From NCBI GenBank assembly GCA_016201645.1, contig JACQCL010000036.1, forward strand, positions 1-19,274: DNA of 19,274 bases. The letters are read 5' to 3'. Within the stretch, counting starts at the first letter, position 1. Each line of letters begins with the position of its first letter. Shown here piece by piece: positions 1 to 6,647 of the stretch. The position numbers and the translations under genes are program-made. The DNA comes from Candidatus Rokuibacteriota bacterium (GTDB lineage Bacteria; Methylomirabilota; Methylomirabilia; Rokubacteriales; CSP1-6). Under the pieces are notes generated by a model. It saw nothing but the letters and a program-made list of their open reading frames with translations. It ran no database searches and was not told where the DNA came from.

Positions 1-226
1 TCCCGTTCAGGTACAGGTAGCTCTTGGCGTCCACGACCACCTTGATGCCGTCGACGTCAAAGGTCTTGTCGTGCGGCCCGAGCTCGCTATCGAACTCCAG
101 GGAGTAGGAGAGTCCCGAGCAGCCACCTCCCTTTACGCCCATCCGGAGAAAGACGTTTTCGAGGTTCTGGGCAGCTATAAGCTGCTTGACCTGCTTCACC
201 GCCGCTTCGCTGAGATTCACTGCCAT
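1..226 (-). CDS. iscA: IscA/ErpA-type iron-sulfur carrier protein, C-terminus cut by window edge
   Basis: A-type Fe-S carrier that accepts clusters from the IscU scaffold and passes them to apoproteins. I read 75 residues from the ATG at 226-224; the rest lies left of the window. The protein begins MAVNLSEAAVKQVKQL and contains GVKGGGCSGLSY, the family signature with the first of three cluster-binding cysteines. The C-terminal CGC pair expected in the family is outside the window. A strong AAGGAGG ribosome-binding site precedes the start. It follows iscU by 38 bases in the same direction, so it is the fourth gene of an iscRSUA operon. The identification rests on the N-terminal two thirds and is firm. 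Confidence 0.93.
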   Translation of the reverse strand, partial: MAVNLSEAAVKQVKQLIAAQNLENVFLRMGVKGGGCSGLSYSLEFDSELGPHDKTFDVDGIKVVVDAKSYLYLNG

Positions 227-264
227 TCCAGATCGTCCTCCTTCGTCGAGAGTGCCCTCAGTCC

Positions 265-663
265 TTATGACGTGCGAGCCCCAGCCGCGGTTTCCTTCTT
301 GGCCCACTTTTCCCGGTAGTCCGCCAGGGCGGCCTTGATGGCGTCCTCGGCCAACACCGAGCAGTGGATCTTCACAGGAGGGAGCTTCAGCTCGTTGACG
401 ATGTCCGTGTTCTTGATCTTCACGGCCTCATCCACGGACTTGCCCTTCAACCACTCGGTCGCCAGGCTGGAAGACGCGATGGCGCTGCCGCAGCCGAAGG
501 TCTTGAACTTGGCGTCCAGATTCACCTTGATCTGGAGCTTCATGACGTCGCCGCATTCCGGCGCCCCCACGAGCCCTGTCCCGACGCCCGGGGTGTCCTT
601 GCTGAAAGACCCCACGTTGCGCGGGTTGTTGTAATGATCGATGACCTTCTCGCTATACGCCAT
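265..663 (-). CDS. iscU: IscU Fe-S cluster assembly scaffold
   Basis: Scaffold on which [2Fe-2S] clusters are built from iron, IscS-derived sulfur and electrons. The 132-residue length matches IscU (about 128). The three ligand cysteines are present: C37 in PECGD, C58 in FGCGS and C101 in KIHCS, plus Asp39. The LPPVK motif (94-98), which the chaperone HscA binds in the E. coli protein, is intact, so an hscBA pair may lie beyond the left edge (inference). Compared with E. coli IscU the loop after QIKVN is about five residues shorter (KVN-LDAKFKTF). The ribosome-binding site AAGGGAGG lies at 674-681. It sits 36 bases after iscS. Unlike its partner IscS, it shows no loss of key residues. Confidence 0.96.
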   Translation of the reverse strand: MAYSEKVIDHYNNPRNVGSFSKDTPGVGTGLVGAPECGDVMKLQIKVNLDAKFKTFGCGSAIASSSLATEWLKGKSVDEAVKIKNTDIVNELKLPPVKIHCSVLAEDAIKAALADYREKWAKKETAAGARTS

Positions 664-699
664 GTCTCTGATTCCTCCCTTTATCGCCCGGTGGCGTTG

Positions 700-1926
700 C
701 TATTCGGCCTTCCACTGGATCGACTTGATGTCCACGCCCTCCTTGGCCAACTCGTAGAGGGGGGACATTTCCCGAAGCCGGGTGACGACCCGGACCGTCC
801 CATCCCCCACATAATCCACCTCTTCCTCCGTGGTGAACCGGTGCAGGCCGAACCGGATCGAGGAATGCGCCAATTCCGACCCGACTCCCAGGGCCGCGAT
901 CACATAGGAGGGCTCCAGGGTGGCCGACGTGCAAGCCGAACCCGAGGAGAGGGCCACCTCCTTATTCAGCCCCATGAGGACGGACTCCCCTTCCACGTAG
1001 GCGAAGGAGATGTTCAGGTTATGGGGGAGCCGCTTCTCCGGATGCCCGTTCAGATACACCTCGTCCATCGAGGAGAGGATCTTGTCCTGAAGCTTGTCCC
1101 TGAGAGCCTTGAGCCGGGCTGACTCCTCGGGCATTACCTCCCGACAGATCTCAGCCGCCTTGCCGAAGCCGACCGTCAGGGGCACCGGCACCGTTCCCGA
1201 CCGCATTCCGCGCTCGTGGCCGCCGCCATCGAGCAGCGGGGCGATCCGGACCCGGGGGTTCTTGCGGCGGACGTAGAGCGCTCCGACTCCCTTCGGACCG
1301 TAGATCATGTGGGCGGTGCAGGAGAGGAGGTCGATCCCCATGCCCTCCACGTCTACCGGGATCTTTCCGACGGCCTGGGTCGCGTCAGTGTGGAAGATGA
1401 TCCCTTTCTCCTTGGCCAGCTTGCCGATCTCGGCAATCGGCTGGATCGTGCCGATTTCGTTGTTGGCGAACATCACGGAGATGAGGATCGTCTTGTCGGT
1501 AATGGCCTTGCGGATCGCCTCGACGTCCATCAGGCCGTCCGCCGCCACGGGGAGGTAGGTAACCTGATGCCCCTGGCGCTCGAGGTGCTTGCACACGTCC
1601 AGGCCGGCTCGCTGCTCGATCGCCGTGGTGACGATATGATTGCCCTTTTCCCGGTACATCTCGGCCACGCCCTTGATGGCCAGGTTGATCGACTCGGTTC
1701 CCCCGGAAGTGAAGACGATCTCCTTCGGATCCCGTGCCCCGATCAGCTTGGCCACCTGCTCGCGGGACTTATCGGTGGCGGCCTCCGCCTCCCAGCCGAA
1801 GGGATGGTTTCGGCTTCCGGGGTGACCGAATTTTTCGGTGAAGTACGGGATCATCGCCTCCAGCACCCGAGGATCCACCGGGGTGGTGGAGTGACTGTCC
1901 ATGAAGATGGGAAACTTCAACGCCAT
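700..1926 (-). CDS. iscS: IscS-family cysteine desulfurase lacking the PLP lysine
   Basis: IscS removes sulfur from cysteine with pyridoxal phosphate and passes it as a persulfide to IscU. This 408-residue protein has the right length and fold signatures: SGGTES (74-79), ANNEIG (154-159), DATQAVGK (181-188), GGGHERGMRSGT (234-245) and the persulfide loop SSGSACTSA with Cys332. Two catalytic residues are changed. The motif S-A-H-K-I/M-Y-G-P-K-G reads TAHMIYGPKG, so the lysine that forms the Schiff base is Met207 (codon ATG, 1308-1306). The T-E-H-K-A-V-L-D motif reads IEQRAGLD, so the catalytic histidine is Gln105 (codon CAG, 1614-1612). The segment VGDGTVRVV (373-381) is also unusual. I chose the ATG at 1926 because TAGGAGAG (1933-1940) sits six bases upstream, overlapping the iscR stop; a longer in-frame extension overlaps iscR and is not credible. 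The gene is an IscS by descent, but ordinary PLP catalysis looks impossible as written. Confidence 0.9.
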   Translation of the reverse strand: MALKFPIFMDSHSTTPVDPRVLEAMIPYFTEKFGHPGSRNHPFGWEAEAATDKSREQVAKLIGARDPKEIVFTSGGTESINLAIKGVAEMYREKGNHIVTTAIEQRAGLDVCKHLERQGHQVTYLPVAADGLMDVEAIRKAITDKTILISVMFANNEIGTIQPIAEIGKLAKEKGIIFHTDATQAVGKIPVDVEGMGIDLLSCTAHMIYGPKGVGALYVRRKNPRVRIAPLLDGGGHERGMRSGTVPVPLTVGFGKAAEICREVMPEESARLKALRDKLQDKILSSMDEVYLNGHPEKRLPHNLNISFAYVEGESVLMGLNKEVALSSGSACTSATLEPSYVIAALGVGSELAHSSIRFGLHRFTTEEEVDYVGDGTVRVVTRLREMSPLYELAKEGVDIKSIQWKAE

Positions 1927-1937
1927 GATCGGCTCTC

Positions 1938-2372
1938 CTAGTTGATCGTCGTGAGTTCTGCGATTGGGACGGCCTCGCGATTCAGCTCCGCCAGGGTCAT
2001 CGTGTCTAGCAGATAGCTGATGCTGGCTTGGATCTTCTGGACCGGGCGCCGCAGGTTGCAGCGTTGGAACTGGGGGCAATCCAAGTCCTCAAGGCAGCTC
2101 ACGATATTGATCGGCCCCTCGAGCACCCGCACCACTTGCCCCACCGTGATCTCCTCCGGCGAACGCGCCAGCAGATACCCTCCTTTGGGGCCGTTGTGGC
2201 TGGCAATAAACCCCTTTTTCGCCAAGCGCTGGAGGATCTTGGCCAGAAGCTCCGGGGGGATACTGAACTCTTCGGCGATCCGCTTGGCACTTACCGCCCC
2301 ATCTTCCCGATGCATGACGATATAATTGATTGCCATCAGTCCATAATCGGCGCGCTTGGTAAAGCGGAGCAT
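1938..2372 (-). CDS. iscR: IscR, Rrf2-family Fe-S sensing regulator
   Basis: Rrf2-family transcription regulator, 144 residues, first gene of the isc operon. The N-terminal winged helix (about 1-80) includes TKRADYGLMAINYI and GPKGGYLLAR. Three cysteines, C93, C99 and C105, keep the exact spacing of the IscR cluster ligands (C-x5-C-x5-C). The E. coli protein's fourth ligand, a histidine three residues after the last cysteine (CLTH), is Arg here (CNLR), so the fourth ligand is uncertain. The gene is preceded by a type-1 IscR operator at 2416-2432, which points to autoregulation as in E. coli (inference). The iscS ribosome-binding site overlaps its stop codon, so the two are translationally linked. 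Confidence 0.94.
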   Translation of the reverse strand: MLRFTKRADYGLMAINYIVMHREDGAVSAKRIAEEFSIPPELLAKILQRLAKKGFIASHNGPKGGYLLARSPEEITVGQVVRVLEGPINIVSCLEDLDCPQFQRCNLRRPVQKIQASISYLLDTMTLAELNREAVPIAELTTIN

Positions 2373-2415
2373 GTGCTTTCTTCAACCCCCTATTAATAAG
2401 CGATGAATTTTATCG

Positions 2416-2432
2416 CCGACTATTCTAGTCGG
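2416..2432. promoter_or_regulatory. IscR type-1 operator
   Basis: CCGACTATTCTAGTCGG is a perfect 7-bp inverted repeat with a 3-base centre. It matches 16 of 17 positions of the E. coli type-1 IscR core YYGACTRWWWYAGTCRR. It lies 44 bases upstream of iscR and 44 bases upstream of the gdhA start, so it could serve both divergent genes. A second, weaker dyad (GCGAT-7-ATCGC, 2400-2416) abuts it on the iscR side, and TATTAATA at 2391-2398 is a possible -10 element of iscR. Confidence 0.82.
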
Positions 2433-2475
2433 ATTCTCCCACCTCCCCCCCATCATGTCAAGGGGAATATGCGTT

Positions 2476-3738
2476 ATGCCAGATACATCTGAGTTTGATT
2501 CTCCGCTCTTCAGAACTACCCTCCATCAACTGGACACCGTCGCCTCGCGTCTCAACCTGGACCCGAATCTCCACGAACGGCTCCGCTACCCCCGTCGCGC
2601 GCTGGTTGTTTCCGTCCCGATCCAGATGGACAACGGGAAGACGGAAATCTTCATCGGCTACAGCGTGCATCACAATACGGCCCTCGGCCCAACCAAGGGC
2701 GGACTCCGCTACCACTCGGATGTGAATCTGGGAGAGGTGACGGCGCTCGCCATGCTCATGAGCTGGAAGTGCGGGCTCTTCCAGCTCCCCTACGGAGGGG
2801 CCAAGGGAGGCATCCGGTGCAACCCTCGCTCGATGTCCTCCAGGGAGATCGAGCGGATGACCCGGCGGTACACGAGCGAGATCATCCTCCTGATCGGCCC
2901 CGACCTCGATATTCCCGCCCCTGACCTCGGAACCGATGAGCAAGTCATGGCCTGGGTCATGGATACCTACTCGATGACGCAGGGGAAATCTGTCCCGGGC
3001 GTGGTGACGGGGAAGCCGATCTTGATCGGCGGGTCCGCCGGGCGCAGAGAGGCGACCGGTCGCGGCATCGTGTACACCCTCTTTCGGGCGGCCCGGCACC
3101 TCGGCCACGAGGTCAAGGGTAAGCGGGTTGTGGTCCAAGGATTCGGCAATGTGGGAGCGGTGGCGGCGCGACTGCTTTGGCGCGAGGGCTGCACGATCGT
3201 GGGAATCAGCGACGTCAAGGGGGGCGTGTATTCGCCGCGGGGCCTCGACCTCCGCCAGCTTGAAGCTCACGCGGCGGAAAGCGGGAGCGTGAGCGGCTTC
3301 CCGGACGCGGATCGGGTGACGAACGCTGAGCTCCTGGAGTTGCCGTGTGACATCCTCATTCCCGCCGCGATCGGCTCTCAGATCCGCGAAGACAACGCGA
3401 GCCGCATCAAGGCGTCCATCATCGCCGAGGGCGCCAACGGTCCGACCACTCCCGAAGCCGACCAGATCCTCCGGGAACGGGGCGTAACGGTCGTTCCCGA
3501 CATCCTGGCGAACGGCGGCGGAGTCGTCGTTTCGTACTTCGAATGGGTCCAGGGACTCCAGTTCTACTTCTGGCGAGAGAGCGAAATTCTCTCGCGGCTA
3601 CAGGAGGTCATGACCCGCGCCTTCAACCGAATCTGGGCAGTGGCGCAAAAAGAGGGAACGGACCTTCGGACCGCCGCCCTCATGGAAGGAATCCGCCGCG
3701 TGGCCGAGGGATTCCGGATCCGCGGCCTCTACCCCTAA
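2476..3738 (+). CDS. gdhA: Glu/Leu/Phe/Val family dehydrogenase, probably glutamate dehydrogenase
   Basis: NAD(P)-dependent oxidative deamination of glutamate to 2-oxoglutarate and ammonia, or the reverse, in the cytoplasm. The 420-residue length fits the hexameric bacterial/archaeal class. Seen in order: GPTKGGLRYH with Lys74, MSWK with Lys98, PYGGAKGG with the catalytic Lys110, IPAPDLGT with the catalytic Asp150, the Rossmann motif GFGNVG (222-227), and AEGANGPTT (318-325). Substrate choice within the family cannot be proved by eye; the PYGGAKGG and KGGLR context favours glutamate. I prefer ATG 2476 because AAGGGGA (2460-2466) lies nine bases upstream; an in-frame ATG at 2455 has no ribosome-binding site. 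The gene is divergent from iscR and shares its operator region. It converges on the GalT-family gene. Confidence 0.93.
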   Translation: MPDTSEFDSPLFRTTLHQLDTVASRLNLDPNLHERLRYPRRALVVSVPIQMDNGKTEIFIGYSVHHNTALGPTKGGLRYHSDVNLGEVTALAMLMSWKCGLFQLPYGGAKGGIRCNPRSMSSREIERMTRRYTSEIILLIGPDLDIPAPDLGTDEQVMAWVMDTYSMTQGKSVPGVVTGKPILIGGSAGRREATGRGIVYTLFRAARHLGHEVKGKRVVVQGFGNVGAVAARLLWREGCTIVGISDVKGGVYSPRGLDLRQLEAHAAESGSVSGFPDADRVTNAELLELPCDILIPAAIGSQIREDNASRIKASIIAEGANGPTTPEADQILRERGVTVVPDILANGGGVVVSYFEWVQGLQFYFWRESEILSRLQEVMTRAFNRIWAVAQKEGTDLRTAALMEGIRRVAEGFRIRGLYP

Positions 3739-3741
3739 TCA

Positions 3742-3770
3742 TCGGAGGGGGACTCGACGCCCCCCTCCGA
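3742..3770. terminator. Terminator-like hairpin between convergent genes
   Basis: TCGGAGGGGG (3742-3751) pairs perfectly with CCCCCTCCGA (3761-3770) around a 9-base loop, starting three bases after the gdhA stop. There is no clear U-tract on either strand, so it is either a weak intrinsic terminator or a 3'-end stabilising hairpin for gdhA. Confidence 0.6.
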
Positions 3771-3786
3771 GACCTCCCCCAGGGTT

Positions 3787-3807
3787 GCGCGGGCCGGGTA
3801 CCCGCGC
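3787..3807. terminator. Second GC-rich hairpin in the gdhA/GalT intergenic region
   Basis: GCGCGGG (3787-3793) and CCCGCGC (3801-3807) form a perfect 7-bp stem around a 7-base loop. It lies 41 bases past the GalT-family stop codon as read on the minus strand, so it may terminate that gene. No U-tract is seen. Confidence 0.4.
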
Positions 3808-3848
3808 CGAAGGCGTGGGTGCGCGCTCGAAACGGGCTCCGTACCCCC

Positions 3849-4850
3849 CTACGAGGCCGCGCTGGTGTTGGACCAGGCGTCGCGGAGCTGGCGGGCCGCC
3901 TCCTCGGGAGGCAGCTCGTTGACGAAGATTCCCCCCACCCGGTTGGCGCGCTCGGGGTGGATGACGATCTCGAAGTGCCAGTGGTAATCCTCCCGGACCG
4001 TCGCCCACTCCCCCTGCAGGATCTTGGACTGAAGATTCGGGGCCGTTTGCAGGCTCAGCTCGAAGGACGGATCCCCCAACCCGGTCACCAGTGCCCCGAA
4101 ATACCCGGTCAGCAGGCGGGCGAGGTCGGAAGCCGCTTCAGGCGACAGCGTCTCGAAGGCGCACGAGTGCTGACGCGGTAAAACCCAGGTCTCAAACGGG
4201 GTGCGGGGTGCGTAGGGAATCAGGAGCAGGAAAAACGGCGTCAGTCGCACGACGCGGTCGCCGTCGGCCAGCTCCTGGCGAACGATGTCGCAGAAGAGGC
4301 AGCGGCGCTTGTACTGATAGTACTCCCGAGACTCGCGGAGCTCCCGCCGGAGGTCGTCGAAGATCACCGGAATCGCCGTCACCCGCGAATACGGATGACT
4401 GAGATGGGATCCCGGTTTGCGATGCCGGCGAGTGACGAGGATATCGCGGATCTTCACGTCCTGCTTCAGGTCCTCCAAGCGATCCCGGTACATCCAGAGA
4501 ACCCGCTCGAGCTGGTCCGCTCCCATGGTGGCCGGCGTGTCGTCGTGGCTCGGGCTTTCGATGATCAGTTCGCTGGCCCCACGCGGGGTGATCTTGTCGT
4601 ACATTCCCGCTCCCTCGCGGACCAGATCCCATTCCACCTGGAAATACGGATCGGCCTCCGGAATGACCCGCACCTGCCATCCCGGAGTGTTGGGAGCGGA
4701 CCCTTCCTTTCGATAGGCCGCGATCTCCGGCGAAGTGCTTGCCTCGTTTCCAGGGCAAAAAGGACAGTCAGGGTCCTGGGGCCTTGTGCCCTCGCGGGGT
4801 CGTACGAGCACCCATTGCCCCCGGATTGGATCCTTCCTCAACTCGCTCAA
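3849..4850 (-). CDS. galT: GalT-family (HIT superfamily) nucleotidyltransferase with altered active-site motif
   Basis: The family transfers UMP or AMP between sugar phosphates through a uridylyl- or adenylyl-histidine. The 333-residue length fits. Zinc-type ligands are present: CPFC (C29, C32), His102 in ESPSHDDTP and His152. The C-terminal half has CLFCDI (C184, C187), PFETWVLPRQH (218-228) and DYHWHFEI (288-295). The catalytic H-x-H-x-Q motif reads HPYSR (152-156): the nucleophilic second histidine is Tyr154 and the glutamine is Arg156. Activity as a classical uridylyltransferase is therefore doubtful. The start is TTG at 4850, supported by a perfect AGGAGG (4860-4865) nine bases upstream and by the MSELRKDPIRGQWV beginning typical of the family. 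A sigma70-type promoter lies upstream, so it is a single-gene unit. Confidence 0.85.
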   Translation of the reverse strand: MSELRKDPIRGQWVLVRPREGTRPQDPDCPFCPGNEASTSPEIAAYRKEGSAPNTPGWQVRVIPEADPYFQVEWDLVREGAGMYDKITPRGASELIIESPSHDDTPATMGADQLERVLWMYRDRLEDLKQDVKIRDILVTRRHRKPGSHLSHPYSRVTAIPVIFDDLRRELRESREYYQYKRRCLFCDIVRQELADGDRVVRLTPFFLLLIPYAPRTPFETWVLPRQHSCAFETLSPEAASDLARLLTGYFGALVTGLGDPSFELSLQTAPNLQSKILQGEWATVREDYHWHFEIVIHPERANRVGGIFVNELPPEEAARQLRDAWSNTSAAS

Positions 4851-4902
4851 AATCCCGGCCCTCCTCTCGTCAAAACATACACGAAATCAATAAACACACG
4901 AA

Positions 4903-4931
4903 ACAATAGCGATGGGGTCTTTCCTTGTCAA
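4903..4931 (-). promoter_or_regulatory. Sigma70-type promoter of the GalT-family gene
   Basis: On the minus strand TTGACA (4931-4926), a perfect -35 box, is followed after exactly 17 bases by TATTGT (4908-4903), matching four of six -10 positions. The predicted leader is about 45 bases and contains the AGGAGG ribosome-binding site. Confidence 0.62.
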
Positions 4932-4948
4932 GATAGCGCGTTTGCCGC

Positions 4949-4967
4949 CTCTCATTGAGTGTGAGAG
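4949..4967. repeat. Inverted repeat in the divergent GalT / seleno-glutaredoxin region
   Basis: CTCTCA (4949-4954) and TGAGAG (4962-4967) form a perfect 6-bp dyad with a 7-base centre, upstream of the -35 box of the GalT-family gene and 70 bases upstream of the glutaredoxin start. It could be an operator; no known motif was recognised. Confidence 0.35.
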
Positions 4968-5037
4968 AATTGGGTTTGTTCTCCTTCGTTCCCGATCTGA
5001 AACGGGGGGCCGGGGCGAACCGAAGGAGGTGGGCGGC

Positions 5038-5277
5038 ATGACCGAGCACCGGGTGACCGTGTTCTCGACCCCCACCTGAGTTCCCTGCCGAGCAACGAAA
5101 GAGTTTCTTTCGTCCAAGGGAATCGCGTTCCGGGATGTCAACGTCCTGGAAGACCAGCAGGCGCGTGAGGAGCTGGTGCGTCGGACGGGACAGATGGCCG
5201 TGCCGGTGATCCTCGTTGACGAGGAGGTCGTGGTCGGCTTCGACCGGGGGCGGCTCGAGCGCCTTTTGGGAATTTAG
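5038..5277 (+). CDS. Selenocysteine-containing glutaredoxin-like protein (UxxC), UGA read as Sec
   Basis: Small thiol/selenol redox protein of 79 residues with a thioredoxin fold. Reading the TGA at 5077-5079 as selenocysteine gives VTVFSTPTUVPCRATKEFL, so Sec14 and Cys17 form a U-x-x-C redox site where glutaredoxins have C-x-x-C. Later it has TGQMAVPVILVDEE (50-63) with the cis-proline region VPV, and VVVGFDRGRLERLL (64-77), typical of the YruB/NrdH-like glutaredoxin group. A perfect AAGGAGGT (5023-5030) lies seven bases before the ATG. A SECIS-like hairpin follows the UGA. The frame stays open to TAG at 5275-5277, two bases before the convergent TPR gene ends. An ordinary gene caller would miss it. 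The chance of a pseudogene is low because TGA sits exactly on the redox residue and all else is conserved. Confidence 0.88.
5080..5123 (+). promoter_or_regulatory. Bacterial SECIS-like element of the glutaredoxin gene
   Basis: The upper stem ACGAAAG (5095-5101) pairs with CTTTCGT (5107-5113) around the loop AGTTT (5102-5106), which has a G at its second position. A lower stem TTCCCT (5081-5086) pairs with AGGGAA (5117-5122). The apical loop starts 22 bases after the UGA, inside the spacing usual for bacterial SECIS elements. It would recruit SelB to direct selenocysteine insertion at 5077-5079. Confidence 0.75.
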
Positions 5278-5279
5278 CG

Positions 5280-6647
5280 TCAGCGTCCCCCTTCCACCTG
5301 GGTCTTGAGTTTCTTCAGGTGCTGGCGGGCGACGTCCACCCAATCCTTTTCCGACGGGATCGGCACGGCAACCTGGATGTAGCGCTCCCACTGGGCGATG
5401 GCTTCGCGAGGATCCACTTTCTCGTACACGAGGGCAAGGTTGTAGAGGGCCCCGGTGTGCTGGGGCTCAACTTCCACCACTTTCCGATACTCACGGATGG
5501 CGTCCTCGTAGAGCCCCTTGTCCTCGTACACTTCACCGAGCCCCATGCGAGCTTCCAAGAATTGAGGATCCAGCTCGAGGGCCCTCTTGTAGGAGTTCAC
5601 GGACTCGTAGTAGAGCCCCTTCTCCGAGTAATAGATCTTCCCGAGGCTCATGTACACCCTGGGATTGTCCGGGTTGTACCGGAGCGCCTTCTGGTAGCTT
5701 GCAACAGCTTCGTCCACCTCTCCCTTGGCGGCCCGAGCGTCCCCGAGCCCGACGTACGCGTCGGCGTAAAAGGGTCGAAGCTCCACCGCCTTCTGATAAG
5801 CCTCCACGGCCTGATCGAAGAGGCGGCGGGGGGCGGCGAGAAACAAGTCCCCGAGGGCCTTGTACGGTTCGGGAAAGGCCGGGTCGAGCTGGACCGACGC
5901 GCGAAACTGGGCGGCCGCCTTCCAGCGGTTTCCCAGCGCCAGATGCACGAGCCCCACCGCATACTGCGCCGCGACGAACGTCGAATCCAACTCCACCGCC
6001 TTGGCGAGCAGGTCCGCCGCGGCCTCGTTGCCGGCCTGGGTCTCCAGCAGCGCGGCGCCCCGGCCCTTGACATAGGCTTCGAAGGCGCGAAGCGATTTCG
6101 TGGGCGTCGCCGCCCTCTCCATCCTGGCGGCTTCGGCATCGCTCACGGGGAGCCGAAGCGCCCGGACGTAAGTCAGCGGCAATCCCCCGAGGCCATCCAG
6201 GATTCCCCCGTCTGAAAGCGTAACGGACTCCAGCGCTCGGCTCTCTCCACCTCCCGCCTTGAGCTCGACGTAGCGGGGAATGACGCGAAGATCGCCCGAG
6301 TCTCGCCTGATCTCGCCGTAGAAGACGAGGTCGGCGCGTAGCTTCCGCGCCGTTTCGACGACAGCTTTCTCTCCCCTCACCTCGGGCTGACCCCACCGCT
6401 TGACCGCGACGAGGTCCACCAGGATGAATGCCGGATGATTCGCTAAGGCCAGCGACAGGAGATGCGCCACCCCTTCCCCCAGCCATTGCTCCTCCCGTTC
6501 AAGTTCCACCGGCTGGAACGAGAGGATGAGTAGCGACCGGGCCGACGGGGACGCGTGACTTGCCGTGGGGGACAGCAGCGCAGCACCGAGAAGCAGGCCC
6601 ACTGCCCAGGCGGAAAACCGGCACGCTCGCTCCTCATACCACTTCAC
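5280..6647 (-). CDS. Exported TPR-repeat protein with TolB/FlgO-like N-terminal domain
   Basis: 455 residues, last gene of the MoxR/VWA operon. The GTG start at 6647 overlaps the stop of the VWA gene (GTGA) and has GGAGGT seven bases upstream; a longer in-frame extension lies wholly inside the VWA gene and is rejected. A signal-peptide-like stretch (about 8-33, hydrophobic AVGLLLGAALLSP then ASHAS) indicates export. Residues about 36-120 (SLLILSFQPVE ... GEGVAHLLSLALA ... ADLVFYGEI) resemble the TolB/FlgO-like domain found before TPRs. About six TPR units follow (about 200-430), for example PYKALGDLFLAAP, AYVGLGDARAAKG and ARMGLGEVYEDKG. Such proteins usually act as protein-interaction scaffolds, like the TPR protein BatE of Bat operons. 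Exact function unknown. Confidence 0.85.
   Translation of the reverse strand: MKWYEERACRFSAWAVGLLLGAALLSPTASHASPSARSLLILSFQPVELEREEQWLGEGVAHLLSLALANHPAFILVDLVAVKRWGQPEVRGEKAVVETARKLRADLVFYGEIRRDSGDLRVIPRYVELKAGGGESRALESVTLSDGGILDGLGGLPLTYVRALRLPVSDAEAARMERAATPTKSLRAFEAYVKGRGAALLETQAGNEAAADLLAKAVELDSTFVAAQYAVGLVHLALGNRWKAAAQFRASVQLDPAFPEPYKALGDLFLAAPRRLFDQAVEAYQKAVELRPFYADAYVGLGDARAAKGEVDEAVASYQKALRYNPDNPRVYMSLGKIYYSEKGLYYESVNSYKRALELDPQFLEARMGLGEVYEDKGLYEDAIREYRKVVEVEPQHTGALYNLALVYEKVDPREAIAQWERYIQVAVPIPSEKDWVDVARQHLKKLKTQVEGGR

Noticed and set aside
2458..3270. 270-codon minus-strand open frame
   Set aside because: Antisense shadow of gdhA, whose motifs and ribosome-binding site are clear.
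2476..3738. IscR-like operator reading as a gdhA -10 box (TATTCT at 2421-2426)
   Set aside because: No fitting -35 element at 16-18 bases; the match may simply reflect the operator sequence.
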